DNA of 53,802 nt from Mycolicibacterium septicum DSM 44393. Lineage in GTDB: Bacteria > Actinomycetota > Actinomycetes > Mycobacteriales > Mycobacteriaceae. Of the stretch, positions 19,860-28,567 are shown one piece after another. The stretch lies in NCBI RefSeq assembly GCF_000455325.1, contig NZ_HG322951.1:3343829-3397630 (forward strand), read 5' to 3'. Made by a program: the position numbers and the translations under genes. The number at the start of each line of letters is the position of its first letter. Positions within the stretch are counted from its first letter, which is position 1. The notes beneath the pieces are model-generated. The model worked only from the letters and a program-made list of their open reading frames with translations, was not told the origin of the DNA and made no database searches.

Positions 19860-20094
19860 GGGCGACCTTTCCCTTTGATTGCAGCGCTTCTCGGCCGATC
19901 AGGGTCGGCGGCGTGCAAGAGGTTAAACACCCTGTGCGGGTGTCGAATCGGGACGTTAGAGCGCCGCTGTTACTGGGAAATGTCTGTGTGTGACAAACAA
20001 ATTAACCTCAAGCTAGGCCCGGTTGGTTTGCCGTTGGCGCGGTGTCACGCGACTCGTTAGTCGCACCTGTAACAAGGCGGTAGCCTGCGTCGAT
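19860..20094. promoter_or_regulatory. Divergent regulatory region upstream of urtA and an MmpS-like gene
   Basis: This 235-base gap should hold the urt operon promoter. A perfect 6-bp inverted repeat GCGACT (20049-20054) / AGTCGC (20059-20064) with a 4-base loop lies in it. Two weak GlnR-box-like pairs are visible: GTGAC-n7-TTAAC (19990-20006) and GTAAC-n6-GTAGC (20069-20084). Nitrogen regulators control urea uptake in actinobacteria, but these matches are imperfect and are offered as candidates only. The second overlaps a possible -10 (TAGCCT, 20081-20086) of the plus-strand gene. Confidence 0.35.
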
Positions 20095-20529
20095 ATGAGG
20101 AACATGCGAAAAGCGACAACCACGGTCGGTGCGGCGCTGGTTCTGGCGGCCGCGGGTATGGCGGTCTCCAACGCAACGTCGTATGCGGAACCGCAGGGCC
20201 AGGGCCACCAGGTCAAGTACACCCTCACCTCGGGTGCACCTTACGAGTTCGACCTCTACTACCTGACCACGCAGCCTGCGAGTAAAGACGCCTACAACGC
20301 GGATGCGTACAAGTACCTGCAGAAGGCGACGGTCAACGTCGGGCCCGACGCGCCCTGGGTCTTCGAGACCACCCTCGCCGATCCGCAGTGGGCCATCTTC
20401 ACCGTCGCGAGCACGACACACGGGGGCCAGGCCCAGCCCAACGCGCACTGCGAGATCGCGGTCGACGGTCAGATCGCCGTCCAGAACGATCACCCGTACA
20501 GCCCGCGCTGCCAGCTCGGCCAGTGGTGA
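20095..20529 (+). CDS. Small secreted MmpS-like protein
   Basis: A 144-aa protein with a signal peptide (RNMRKATTTVGAALVLAAAG core, likely cleavage after the AXA-like SYA near residue 32). The mature part is beta-rich: VKYTLTS, a PWVFETTL segment, and HCEIAVDG followed by a second Cys near the end. The PW.F.TTL and C.I.V(D/N)G pattern with a C-terminal Cys resembles the extracytoplasmic domain of mycobacterial MmpS proteins, and the two Cys could form a disulfide. Unlike MmpS genes it has no mmpL partner nearby. The ATG at 20095 is chosen because upstream in-frame codons give no signal peptide. The MmpS link is an inference from pattern. Confidence 0.78.
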   Translation: MRNMRKATTTVGAALVLAAAGMAVSNATSYAEPQGQGHQVKYTLTSGAPYEFDLYYLTTQPASKDAYNADAYKYLQKATVNVGPDAPWVFETTLADPQWAIFTVASTTHGGQAQPNAHCEIAVDGQIAVQNDHPYSPRCQLGQW

Positions 20530-20662
20530 TCTGACCACCTGATCCCACGAACTGAGATCTGCCTTGACGGTGCACTCGAACTGTTGTTCGATAGTCAAGT
20601 GCGCGTCGGGCGGTTCCGCTTCCGATCCGATGCGCGATTGACTGGGCAAGCGCCCACGGCGC

Positions 20663-20698
20663 GCGCCGATGCCGTACCCGAAACCGCGGCATCGGCGC
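20663..20698. terminator. Bidirectional hairpin terminator candidate
   Basis: Perfect 12-bp stem: GCGCCGATGCCG at 20663-20674 pairs with CGGCATCGGCGC at 20687-20698 around a 12-base loop. It lies between two convergent genes, 8 bases before the hydrolase stop on the plus-strand map. There is no U-tract, which is common for mycobacterial hairpins. A smaller hairpin (CGAAC/GTTCG, 20577-20590) sits closer to the MmpS-like stop. Confidence 0.6.
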
Positions 20699-20706
20699 AC
20701 CCAGTC

Positions 20707-21525
20707 TCATCTTCCGGCTTCGGCTCCGCGAACGGCAGCCGTGATGGCGCGCGCGAGGTCGGCCGGCGCTTCGACATGTGCCAGGTGGCCCTGCCCTGGC
20801 AGCCGAACCAGATCCGCCTGAGGTAACGCGGCCGCGAACGGCGCAAAGGCGGTTCCGTACGGCGTGCGGTTCTCGTTCAGCGCGCCGAGGATGAGTGTCA
20901 CCGGGATATCCAGGTGCCGATAGCGGTCCAGGTCCGGTTGGTGCGAATTGATCGCGGCGAGCTCGGCGGCCAACGGGGCGGCGAGCGTGCGGAGGACCGG
21001 CCACGCCGGACCGCGACGTAGTTCGGCGACGTATTCGGCCGAAAACCCGGAGACCTCCATATTGATCAGGGTGACTGCCTGGTCGAGGTCTCCTTCGGCG
21101 ATGGCGTGGCGAAGCCGCGGGACGACGCCCGGGGCGAAGGGGCGGCCGACTGGTTCGTAGGCGGTCACCGACCGGACGTGGGGGGTGTCCAGCGCGGCTT
21201 CCAGTGCGATGAGCGCGCCGTAGCTCCACCCGAACAGGTGGGCATGGCCGAGCTCTTCGAGGACATGCCGTAGGTCGGCGATCTCGACGTCCACCGAATA
21301 GTCGGCGCCCAGGGCGCCGCTGGGGGCTCGGCCACGGCGGTTGAGGGTGAACACCGGATTGGGGAGCTCGATGGCGTCCGCGACCGGGCGCCACGTCGCC
21401 GCATCGGCCATCACTCCCGGGACGAGCACCAGGGGAGTGCCGGTGCCGGGGCGGACCTGATGGCTCAGCGTCGTGCCGGCACGCTGGTACTCGGCCGTGC
21501 CGGGCTGCGATTGCGTGAATGTCAT
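20707..21525 (-). CDS. Alpha/beta-hydrolase fold protein
   Basis: A 272-aa cytoplasmic hydrolase. It shows the oxyanion-hole strand PLVLVPGVMADAATW (residues about 31-45), the nucleophile elbow GWSYGAL near residue 99 (Ser nucleophile) and the C-terminal catalytic His in LPGQGHLAHVEAP. The acid is probably the Asp or Glu near LILGALNENRTP; note that the usual Asp position reads Asn-Glu-Asn. Substrate unknown. The ATG at 21525 is chosen because the upstream frame is Arg/His-rich and overlaps the divergent radical SAM promoter. Confidence 0.85.
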   Translation of the reverse strand: MTFTQSQPGTAEYQRAGTTLSHQVRPGTGTPLVLVPGVMADAATWRPVADAIELPNPVFTLNRRGRAPSGALGADYSVDVEIADLRHVLEELGHAHLFGWSYGALIALEAALDTPHVRSVTAYEPVGRPFAPGVVPRLRHAIAEGDLDQAVTLINMEVSGFSAEYVAELRRGPAWPVLRTLAAPLAAELAAINSHQPDLDRYRHLDIPVTLILGALNENRTPYGTAFAPFAAALPQADLVRLPGQGHLAHVEAPADLARAITAAVRGAEAGR

Positions 21526-21681
21526 TGTGGCGCAGGTCCAATCGTGACGTGTCGGGGATGTGTGCGGTGGCCGGGCCGTCCGCGGGCCCATTGCTACGAA
21601 CCCGCCCGGGGCGCACGGTGTTCCCCATTCGGATCGGAACCTCGACACGGGTGGAATTACCTTGACATCGACATCGAACAG

Positions 21682-22707
21682 ATGTTCGATGAATGGGTGC
21701 GCTGGGATGGGCAGGCGATCGGAGTCGACGACGGCGCATTGCCGGGCCTGCAGCGGGTCGGCTTCGTCCGCAGCGTCCGCTCGCCGCAGTTCGAGGGGAT
21801 GACTTTCCACGAGGTGCTGTGCAAATCGGCCCTGAACAAGGTGCCTGCCGCATCCGCGCTGCCGTTCCGCTTCACCGTCAACGGCTACCGCGGCTGTAGT
21901 CATGCCTGCAGGTACTGCTTCGCCCGTCCCACCCACGAGTACCTCGATCTCGATTCCGGGTCGGATTTCGACACGCAGGTGGTGGTCAAGACCAACGTCG
22001 CCGAGGTGTTGCGCCGTGAACTGCGCCGCCCGTCCTGGAACCGGGAGACGGTCGCGCTGGGCACCAACACCGATCCGTATCAGCGGGCAGAAGGCCGGTA
22101 TGCGCTGATGCCCGGGATCATCGAGGCGCTGGCGGAATCCGGCACTCCGTTTTCCATCCTCACCAAGGGCACGCTGCTGCGCCGGGACCTGGGTCTGATC
22201 GCCGGCGCATCCGCTCGGGTGCCGGTCAGTGTGTCGGTGTCGCTGGCGATCGGCGACGACGATCTGCACCGCGATGCCGAACCGGGAACACCCTCGCCGC
22301 AAGCGCGCCTCGGCCTGATCTCGGCGATCCGTGGGGCGGGCCTGGAGTGTCACGTCATGGTGGCCCCGGTGTTGCCGTACCTCACCGATTCGGTCGAGCA
22401 GCTCGACGCGTTGCTCGGCCGGATCGCGGCGGCCGGCGCGAGCGGGGTCACCGTTTTCGGTCTGCATCTGCGCGGTTCCACGCGGGGCTGGTTCATGGAT
22501 TGGTTGGGACGTTCGCGTCCTGACCTGGTCGGTGAGTACCAGCGGCTGTATCGGCGTGGGGCGTACCTGCCCGCGGACTACCGCGACATGCTCCGGTCCC
22601 GGGTGCGGCCTTTGGTCGCCAGGCATGGGTTGACTGGCGCACCCCGGGTCGTCGGCGCCGGTTCGGCTACGACTGCCGCGTCACCCGTGCAGCCGACACT
22701 GTTCTGA
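21682..22707 (+). CDS. Radical SAM protein, Rv2578c family
   Basis: A 341-aa protein with the radical SAM cluster motif CSHACRYCF (C-x3-C-x2-C, near residues 72-79), which binds a 4Fe-4S cluster and S-adenosylmethionine. LGTNTDPYQRAEGRY and SILTKGTLLRRDLGLI match the SplB/Rv2578c-type family, whose substrate is not established. The start is taken at the ATG 21682, giving MFDEWVRWDGQAIGVDD, close to the N-terminus I recall for mycobacterial relatives; the long upstream open frame runs antisense through the hydrolase start. Confidence 0.88.
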   Translation: MFDEWVRWDGQAIGVDDGALPGLQRVGFVRSVRSPQFEGMTFHEVLCKSALNKVPAASALPFRFTVNGYRGCSHACRYCFARPTHEYLDLDSGSDFDTQVVVKTNVAEVLRRELRRPSWNRETVALGTNTDPYQRAEGRYALMPGIIEALAESGTPFSILTKGTLLRRDLGLIAGASARVPVSVSVSLAIGDDDLHRDAEPGTPSPQARLGLISAIRGAGLECHVMVAPVLPYLTDSVEQLDALLGRIAAAGASGVTVFGLHLRGSTRGWFMDWLGRSRPDLVGEYQRLYRRGAYLPADYRDMLRSRVRPLVARHGLTGAPRVVGAGSATTAASPVQPTLF

Positions 22708-22728
22708 GCGGGCATTCGTCAGCGCTCA
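22705..22728. terminator. Small symmetric hairpin spanning two convergent stop codons
   Basis: TGAGCG (22705-22710) pairs with CGCTCA (22723-22728) around a 12-base loop. The TGA of the radical SAM gene and the TGA of the marR gene on the other strand are the outer bases of the two arms. Short stem; a weak terminator at best. Confidence 0.3.
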
Positions 22729-23193
22729 CCACGTGTGGGGCCCGACCTGGTGGGTCAGTGCCTCCAGGGCGGGTGCGGCTTTCTGGAGCGCGCTGAGCTG
22801 ACTTCTCGGGATGGCGTCGAGCGCTGCCGAGACTGTCGCCGCAATCGCGTTCTCGATCTGGTCGCGCTCACGAAGGGCCCGGGGCGTGGGGGAGAGCAGG
22901 TAGACGCGCCGGTCGTTGTCGGCGACCCGTTTGCCGACCAGTCCCCGTTCGGTCAATGCGCGGATCGCAGTGCTCACGTTGCTGGTCTGCATCGACAGGG
23001 AGTCGGCGACCTCGGACACGCTGCGGTCCGGTTGCTCCATGATCGAGCGCAGCACTGCGAGTTCAGATGCCGGAAGTGGATCCACTCCGACCTGGGCCGG
23101 CCCCAACCGTGCGATACGCCAAGACAGGTCGTGCAGCACGAGTGCGAGTTCGCGGAGTCGGCCGCCGTCGGCGGGAGGCGAAGTGTCGTCCAT
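22726..23193 (-). CDS. MarR family transcriptional regulator
   Basis: A 155-aa winged-helix regulator. The DNA-binding core is at about residues 45-105: LPASELAVLRSIMEQPDRSVSEVADSL (helices 2-3), SMQTSNVSTAIRALTERGLVGKRVADNDRRVYLLSPTP (recognition helix and wing). Flanking N- and C-terminal helices form the dimer interface. AAGGG four bases before the ATG at 23193 favours this start over the in-frame TTG at 23205. It is divergent from an MFS exporter and the shared 78-base gap contains a palindromic AT-rich operator, so it probably represses the exporter and itself. Confidence 0.92.
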   Translation of the reverse strand: MDDTSPPADGGRLRELALVLHDLSWRIARLGPAQVGVDPLPASELAVLRSIMEQPDRSVSEVADSLSMQTSNVSTAIRALTERGLVGKRVADNDRRVYLLSPTPRALRERDQIENAIAATVSAALDAIPRSQLSALQKAAPALEALTHQVGPHTW

Positions 23194-23204
23194 ATCACCC
23201 TTCA

Positions 23205-23239
23205 ATACTTATGGGTTAATAAGTATATTGATATAAGTA
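23205..23239. promoter_or_regulatory. MarR-type operator in the marR/MFS intergenic region
   Basis: Perfect 8-bp inverted repeat ATACTTAT (23205-23212) / ATAAGTAT (23219-23226) with a 6-base spacer. A third half-site ATAAGTA is at 23233-23239, 14 bases after the previous one. The whole gap is strikingly AT-rich against its GC-rich surroundings, as expected for overlapping divergent promoters. Confidence 0.7.
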
Positions 23240-23271
23240 ATCTTAACGCTCAAAAATGAAGTAAGGGGCTC

Positions 23272-24555
23272 ATGGCCTTTCGTTCGGCAACTCCGGCCAC
23301 CACACCACCTTCAGTCGCACTGATCATCGTGCTGGCCTTACTCACCGCCGTGACACCGTTCTCGGTCGACATGTACATGTCGGCGTTTCCCGGCATGGCC
23401 GACGAGTTCGGGACGTCGGCGTCGATGATTCAGCTGACCCTCACCACGTTTTTGGTGGGCCTGGCGGTCGGGCAGCTCTTCATCGGCCAACTCTCGGATC
23501 GGCTGGGGCGGCGGAGTCCGCTTCTGATCGGGGTTGTCGCCTGCCTGACGGCGAGTGTGTTGTGCGCGTTCAGCCCGTCGGTCGAGGTTCTGATCGCATT
23601 GCGGTTCGTGCAGGGATTCGCCGGCGCCGCGGGGGTGGTGATCGCCCGGGCGATCATCACCGACCGCACCCGCGGTTCCCAGGCTGCGCAGCCGTATTCG
23701 GTGATGATGGTCATCGGCGTGCTGGCACCGATCCTGGCGCCCGTGCTGGGCGGTCAAGTGGTCGCCGGCTTGGGCTGGCGCGCGGTGTTCTTCGCACTGG
23801 CGGGTTTGAACCTGCTGATGCTGATCGGTGCATTCTTCCTGGCGGGAGAATCGCTGCCCGTCGAGAATCGCCGTCCCGCCGGAATCAACGCCTTTGCCCG
23901 AAGCGCTGTTTCGGTGCTCGGCAACCGCCGGTTCATGGGTTACACGCTGACGCTCGGCTTCGCCGCGGCTGCGATGTTCGCCTACATCTCGGCCTCGCCG
24001 TTCGTGCTCCAGAACATCATCGGGATGTCGCCACGCGCGTATTCGCTCACCTTCGGTGCCTCCGCCCTGGCGGTAGCCGTGTCGGGTGTGGTGTCGGCCA
24101 GGCTGGTCCGCACCACCTCGCCACGCAAGCTTCTGTTGTGCGGTGTCTCGGCCATGGTCATCGTCACGCTGCTGATGCTGCTCAATGTCACTGTCGGTGG
24201 GGTGTTGCCATGGGCGACGGTGGCACTGATGGCCGGCTTCATGGCTACCGTCGGCTTCACCTTCGCCAATGCGACCACGCTGGCGATCGGGGAGGTCCGG
24301 TATGCGGCCGGAACCGGCTCGGCGATCATCGGATTCGTGCAATACGGCCTCGGCGCCGTGGCGTCGCCGTTGGTCGGTCTGGCCGGTGAGCACAGCGCGG
24401 TACCGATGGGGACGGTGATGTTCAGCTGTGCCGCGCTGGCCGCGACAGCGTTGTTCGTGTTGACCCGCGGTCATTCTCCCGGTGGTGAAAGTGACTGGGA
24501 TGACTGCGAAGTCGAGTCACTCGTTCCCGAGGCTGTGGGTAGCTCCACGGACTAG
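23272..24555 (+). CDS. MFS multidrug efflux transporter, Bcr/CflA type
   Basis: A 427-aa twelve-helix exporter. The first helix ([29 protein letters not shown]) and loop 2-3 ([21 protein letters not shown], the MFS GxLsDrxGRR motif) fit the Bcr/CflA drug-resistance family, as do [23 protein letters not shown] and the ILAPVLGG motif C of drug:H+ antiporters. The ribosome-binding site AAGGGG precedes the ATG. The last four bases overlap the end of the convergent dehalogenase gene. Regulation by the divergent MarR is inferred. Confidence 0.92.
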   Translation: MAFRSATPATTPPSVALIIVLALLTAVTPFSVDMYMSAFPGMADEFGTSASMIQLTLTTFLVGLAVGQLFIGQLSDRLGRRSPLLIGVVACLTASVLCAFSPSVEVLIALRFVQGFAGAAGVVIARAIITDRTRGSQAAQPYSVMMVIGVLAPILAPVLGGQVVAGLGWRAVFFALAGLNLLMLIGAFFLAGESLPVENRRPAGINAFARSAVSVLGNRRFMGYTLTLGFAAAAMFAYISASPFVLQNIIGMSPRAYSLTFGASALAVAVSGVVSARLVRTTSPRKLLLCGVSAMVIVTLLMLLNVTVGGVLPWATVALMAGFMATVGFTFANATTLAIGEVRYAAGTGSAIIGFVQYGLGAVASPLVGLAGEHSAVPMGTVMFSCAALAATALFVLTRGHSPGGESDWDDCEVESLVPEAVGSSTD

Positions 24556-25439
24556 CCGGCGAGCCCGCGAACGAAGTCCGCGATGGCCGCACCGATCTCG
24601 TCGGGGCTGTCCTCCTGAATGAAGTGGGAACCGGCAACCGTCACCTCGGTCTGGTTCGGCCAGGTCCGGACGAATTCACGGATGCGCCCGCGCATGATCG
24701 CACCGGGTTCGGCGTTGACGAAGAGTTTGGGGATATCGCTGGTCTTGAGCCAGTCGCCGTAGCCCTCGACGATCGCGACGACGTCGGCCGGCTCGCCGTC
24801 GACCGGGATGTTCCGCGGCCACGAGAGCGTGGGCCGGCGGTCTTCACCCGGTTCGCGGAACGGCGCGCGGTAGTGGTCCATCTCCTCGTCGGTCAGTGTG
24901 CGCCGGATCGCTCCCGGCAGAACGCCTTCGACAAACATGTTCTGTTCCAGCACCATCGACTCGCCGTTGGGGGAGCGGAAGCCCTGGAAGACCTCCCGCA
25001 CCGGGTCGGGCCAATCCGCCCACGTCATCGGCGACGCGATGGCCTCCATGTAGGCGATCCCGGCCACCCGGTCGCGATGCTGATTGGCCCAGTCGAAGCC
25101 CAGTGCCGATCCCCAGTCGTGCAGGACGAGCACCACGCGGTCTCCCAGATCCAGTGAGTCCCAGAGCTTGAAGAGGTAATCGCGCTGCTCCGCATAGTGG
25201 TAGCGGCCCGGTCCGGAATCGTCGAGCTTGTCCGAGCCACCCATGCCGATCAGATCGCACGCCACCAGCCGGCCGAGGCCTTCCAGGTGCGGCATCACGT
25301 TGCGCCACAGGTACGACGAGGTGGGATTGCCGTGCTGGAACACGATGGTCGAAGGGCCTTCACCCTGGTCGATGTAGGCCATCTGCTTGCCGTCGATTTC
25401 CTTGTACTGGAGCTTTCCGTACGGTTCAGCGCTGACCAT
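24552..25439 (-). CDS. Haloalkane dehalogenase, LinB/DhaA type (HLD-II)
   Basis: Hydrolyses carbon-halogen bonds in haloalkanes, giving an alcohol and halide. The 295-aa sequence keeps LinB numbering exactly: N38 in [12 protein letters not shown], the nucleophile D108 and halide-binding W109 in [13 protein letters not shown]132 in [10 protein letters not shown], and the catalytic His in [17 protein letters not shown]. tuberculosis carries a relative (Rv2579) in this region beside hisS; here it sits further away and is preceded by a tetR gene. The ATG at 25439 has GAGGAG 6 bases upstream and lies inside the end of tetR (14-base overlap). Confidence 0.94.
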   Translation of the reverse strand: MVSAEPYGKLQYKEIDGKQMAYIDQGEGPSTIVFQHGNPTSSYLWRNVMPHLEGLGRLVACDLIGMGGSDKLDDSGPGRYHYAEQRDYLFKLWDSLDLGDRVVLVLHDWGSALGFDWANQHRDRVAGIAYMEAIASPMTWADWPDPVREVFQGFRSPNGESMVLEQNMFVEGVLPGAIRRTLTDEEMDHYRAPFREPGEDRRPTLSWPRNIPVDGEPADVVAIVEGYGDWLKTSDIPKLFVNAEPGAIMRGRIREFVRTWPNQTEVTVAGSHFIQEDSPDEIGAAIADFVRGLAG

Positions 25440-26055
25440 GACGTTCTCCTCGGTTTGGTTGGTCGTCGGCAACTTTGGCGGCGGCGGTCCGGGCGCAGTG
25501 CAGGATGCGCGCGGAGAATTCGGGGTCGGCGACTGCGCGGGAGAGGGTCATGCCGCCGACGCAGAGCGCCATCAGTGCGATGGCCTCATCGAGCCGTTGG
25601 TCATCGGTTTCGTCGCCGCAGATCGCGGACAGCGACGTGCGCAGCTCACGCTCGTAGGCGGCACGGAACTCGTCAGATCCACGGGCCGCCTCGGAGCCCA
25701 GGGTGGCGAAGGCGCAGCTGGTCGCCAGGTCGTCGCGATGTGCCGGGGTGAGATAGCGCTTGGCCAGGCCGGTCAGGCGGGCTCGCCAGGACTCACCGCG
25801 CTGCGGCTTGATCCAGCGGGGGCGACCGGTGCCGATGGCGTGGGCGAAGGCCGCGCCCGCCAGCTCGTCCTTGGTGTCGAAGTGGGAGTAGAAGGCGCCG
25901 TGGGTGAGCCCGGCGTCGCGCATCACCGCGGCGATGCCCGCACCGGTCAGTCCCTCTTCGCGGAGCCTGCGTGCGGCGGCATCGAGGATCCGGCCCTGAG
26001 AGTCCTGCTTGCTGTCGGCGCGTTTCGTCGCTGCATTTCGCATGATGGCCATCAT
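25426..26055 (-). CDS. TetR family regulator of the dehalogenase operon
   Basis: A 209-aa regulator with an N-terminal Tet[48 protein letters not shown] (about residues 22-66). The ligand domain contains [19 protein letters not shown], typical of the AcrR-like group with the TGA.YSHF motif. Three in-frame ATGs (26055, 26052, 26043) are created by the palindromic operator itself; the first is given here and no ribosome-binding site resolves them. The gene overlaps the dehalogenase start by 14 bases, so the two form an operon that is probably autoregulated. Confidence 0.9.
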   Translation of the reverse strand: MMAIMRNAATKRADSKQDSQGRILDAAARRLREEGLTGAGIAAVMRDAGLTHGAFYSHFDTKDELAGAAFAHAIGTGRPRWIKPQRGESWRARLTGLAKRYLTPAHRDDLATSCAFATLGSEAARGSDEFRAAYERELRTSLSAICGDETDDQRLDEAIALMALCVGGMTLSRAVADPEFSARILHCARTAAAKVADDQPNRGERHGQR

Positions 26056-26079
26056 GCTAATCGCATGACGGCCATCATG
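26041..26079. promoter_or_regulatory. Tandem palindromic TetR operators over the tetR start
   Basis: A perfect 16-bp palindrome CATGATGGCCATCATG at 26041-26056 and a second copy with one mismatch (C in place of T in the left arm) at 26064-26079, 23 bases apart centre to centre, about two helical turns. The first copy contains the tetR start codons, so bound repressor would block both transcription and initiation. Confidence 0.75.
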
Positions 26080-26106
26080 TGAAGGCCTCGGGGAGGCTCG
26101 TGCAGA

Positions 26107-27372
26107 TCAGCTCTTGTTGCGCTTGACCTGATTGAACGGCACGCCGCGGTCGGCGGCTTGTTCGCGCGGGAAGCCCAGGATCCGCTCGCCGATCACATTG
26201 CGCGCCATCTCCGAGCTGCCGCCGCCCAATGATCCGGTCTGGCGGGACAGGTAGCGGACCCCGATGTCGAGAAGGCCGGGGGCATCGTCGGTGCCTTCGT
26301 CGATCACACCTGCCGTGCCTGCGATGGCCAACGCCGTGTCCACCTCGAGTTCGGTGGTCTCGGCGTGGAAGAGCCGGATCAAGGTGCCCGCGTTCGGCGG
26401 CAGCGATCCATTGCCGATGGACTTGCCGACGTGGTCGATGAGCTGGTGCTTGACGATGCGCCGCACCAGGGCGCGGCCCGCCAGATCCTGGACCCGGGCG
26501 TCATCACCCTGCCCGGTGGCCTCGGCGATCCCGATGTGGTCGGGCGGCATCTCGTTGGCGTTCTCGGCCCCGGTTCCGCTGGCGAACTCCGAACCGCCGC
26601 CGACAGCGCGACGTTCGTGGTGCAGCTGTCGCGAGGCGACGGTCCAGCCGTCGTTGACCTCTCCCACCACGGCATCCGCGGGAAGCTCCAGGTTGTCGAA
26701 GAACTCCTCGCAGAACTCCTCGTTGCCGTTCACCTCGGTGATCCGGCGCATCGTGATACCCGGCGCGTTCAGCGGCACCAGGAACATGCTCAGGCCCTCG
26801 TGTTTGGGCACGGTCCAATCGGTGCGGGCCAGCATCAACCCGTAGTCGGCGGCGAACGCACTGGTACTCCAGGTCTTGGCGCCGTTGATGATCCATGTGT
26901 CGCCCTTGAGCTCTGCGCGGGTGATCACACCGGCCAGGTCCGACCCGCCGCTGGGCTCGGACAACAACTGACAGAGCACCTCGTCGCCGCGGATCGCGGC
27001 CGAAATGCGCTCGCGCTTCTGCTTTTCGCTGCCCATGTCGAGAATCGTCGCGCCGCAGATGGTGAACGAGGGGGTGTTGAGGATCAACGGCATCTCGTAG
27101 GCCGTGCACTCGTCGTTGAATGCCTTCTGGTAGGCGTAATCCAGACCCAGGCCGCCGTACTCGCGCGGGAAGCAGATGCCCGCGAATCCGCCTTCGTAGA
27201 GGCGCTTCTGCAGTTCCTTTGCGCGCTCCCAGGATTCGGCTTCGGCACGCACCGCGAACGGCGGGTCCTCCGGATCGATGGACGGCATGTTCTCGGCCAG
27301 CCAGGTCCGGGCACGCAGGGCGAACTCTTCCACGGACTCTGTGGTCGCGGGGGTGCTCACGGTGTCGGTCAT
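26107..27372 (-). CDS. Acyl-CoA dehydrogenase (FadE-like), subunit 1 of a pair
   Basis: FAD enzyme that introduces an alpha-beta double bond in an acyl-CoA. The 421-aa protein has the N-terminal helical domain with FPREYGGLGLDYAYQKAF, the FAD-contacting beta domain (QLLSEPSGGSDLAGVITRAEL, WIINGAKTWSTSA), and the C-terminal GGGSSEMARNVIGERILGFPR motif that is typical of the FAD-binding, catalytically competent subunit. The ATG at 27372 overlaps the stop of the second dehydrogenase gene (ATGA). Adjacent fadE pairs in mycobacteria often form alpha2beta2 heterotetramers in sterol or branched side-chain degradation; that is a family inference here. Confidence 0.93.
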   Translation of the reverse strand: MTDTVSTPATTESVEEFALRARTWLAENMPSIDPEDPPFAVRAEAESWERAKELQKRLYEGGFAGICFPREYGGLGLDYAYQKAFNDECTAYEMPLILNTPSFTICGATILDMGSEKQKRERISAAIRGDEVLCQLLSEPSGGSDLAGVITRAELKGDTWIINGAKTWSTSAFAADYGLMLARTDWTVPKHEGLSMFLVPLNAPGITMRRITEVNGNEEFCEEFFDNLELPADAVVGEVNDGWTVASRQLHHERRAVGGGSEFASGTGAENANEMPPDHIGIAEATGQGDDARVQDLAGRALVRRIVKHQLIDHVGKSIGNGSLPPNAGTLIRLFHAETTELEVDTALAIAGTAGVIDEGTDDAPGLLDIGVRYLSRQTGSLGGGSSEMARNVIGERILGFPREQAADRGVPFNQVKRNKS

Positions 27373-28529
27373 GCCCCAACCTCCTCGGCTGCGCGGGTCT
27401 TGCGGCTCAGCGCGTACACCGCGCGGTGGTGGTCTTCGGGCGAGCCGTACATGGCCCGGTACAGGGCGACCCTGCGCAGGTACAGATGCAGGTCGTGTTC
27501 CCAGGTCACGCCGATGCCGCCGTGCAACTGCACACAGTCCTGCAGCATCACGGGAGCACGTTCGGCCACATAGGCTTTCGCGACGCTGACGAGCTTCTGC
27601 GCTTCCGGGGAACGTTCGGCCACCGCGGCCACCGCCCCCGCCGTGGTCGCGCGCGCGGCCTCGAACCACATCTTCATGTCGGCCGCGCGATGCTTGAGGG
27701 CCTGGTAGGAGGCCAACGGACGACCGAAGCTGTGCCGGTCGAAGAGCCACTGATTGGTCATCGTGAGCACGGCGTCGAGGATTCCGACGATCTCGGCGCA
27801 CTGCAGCAGCAACGCCACCTGACGCTGGCGTTCGATGATGGCCGGCGTCTGCTCGGCGGACCCCACCGCGGCAGACTCGCCGACCTCGACACCGTCGAAT
27901 CGCACTCGGGCGTAACGCTTGACCAGGTCGACCGACTTCTGATCGGTGACCGTCACCCCGGCCGCATCGGTGGGCACCGCGAACTGCCGGATCTGGCCGT
28001 CACACACGGCCACCACCAGTACCGTGGCGCTCTGGTCGCCGGCTTCGACGCGGTCCTTGACACCGTCGATCCGGTACCCCGATGCGGTGCGGGTCGCCGT
28101 GGTGCCGATGCCGGTGGCGGACTGCAGGGCCCCGAACGGCCGGTTCGGCTCGTAGGCCGCCCAGGACGCCACCGTCTCGCCGGACACCAGGGCCTCGATC
28201 AATTCCTCATGCCCGCCGGGTGCTTCGACCAGCCCGGCCAGCACGACGCTGACCGGGTGCAACGGACCGGGCGCCACCGTGCGGCCGGCCTGCTCGGCGA
28301 GCAGGGCCAGGTCGGTGACGCCGTCCCCGGACGGGCTGCCGCCACCCAGCTCTTCGGGCACCAGCAGGCTGGCCCACCCCAATTCCGCTGCGCGTCCCCA
28401 CCATTGGGGGTCGAACGAGACACCCTCGGCGTGCAGCCGGCGCACTCGGGTCAGCGGCACCTCCTTTTCCAGGAACGCCTGCGCGGTGGAGGTGAACAGC
28501 ATCTGTTCGGGATTTGCCACATCGGTCAT
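27369..28529 (-). CDS. Acyl-CoA dehydrogenase-like protein, subunit 2 of a pair
   Basis: A 386-aa divergent acyl-CoA dehydrogenase. It retains LGWASLLVPEELGGG in the N-domain, a shortened beta domain, and in the C-domain DRHSFGRPLASYQALKHRAADM and LQDCVQLHGGIGVTWEHDLHLYLRR. The C-terminal GG(T/S)xE..R motif seen in the partner is absent, fitting the non-identical subunit of a FadE heterodimer. It lies directly upstream of, and overlaps by four bases, the partner gene. Confidence 0.9.
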   Translation of the reverse strand: MTDVANPEQMLFTSTAQAFLEKEVPLTRVRRLHAEGVSFDPQWWGRAAELGWASLLVPEELGGGSPSGDGVTDLALLAEQAGRTVAPGPLHPVSVVLAGLVEAPGGHEELIEALVSGETVASWAAYEPNRPFGALQSATGIGTTATRTASGYRIDGVKDRVEAGDQSATVLVVAVCDGQIRQFAVPTDAAGVTVTDQKSVDLVKRYARVRFDGVEVGESAAVGSAEQTPAIIERQRQVALLLQCAEIVGILDAVLTMTNQWLFDRHSFGRPLASYQALKHRAADMKMWFEAARATTAGAVAAVAERSPEAQKLVSVAKAYVAERAPVMLQDCVQLHGGIGVTWEHDLHLYLRRVALYRAMYGSPEDHHRAVYALSRKTRAAEEVGA

Positions 28530-28567
28530 GGAGTCGGCCCAGCTTCTTAGGTGTGAGGAGGACTAGA

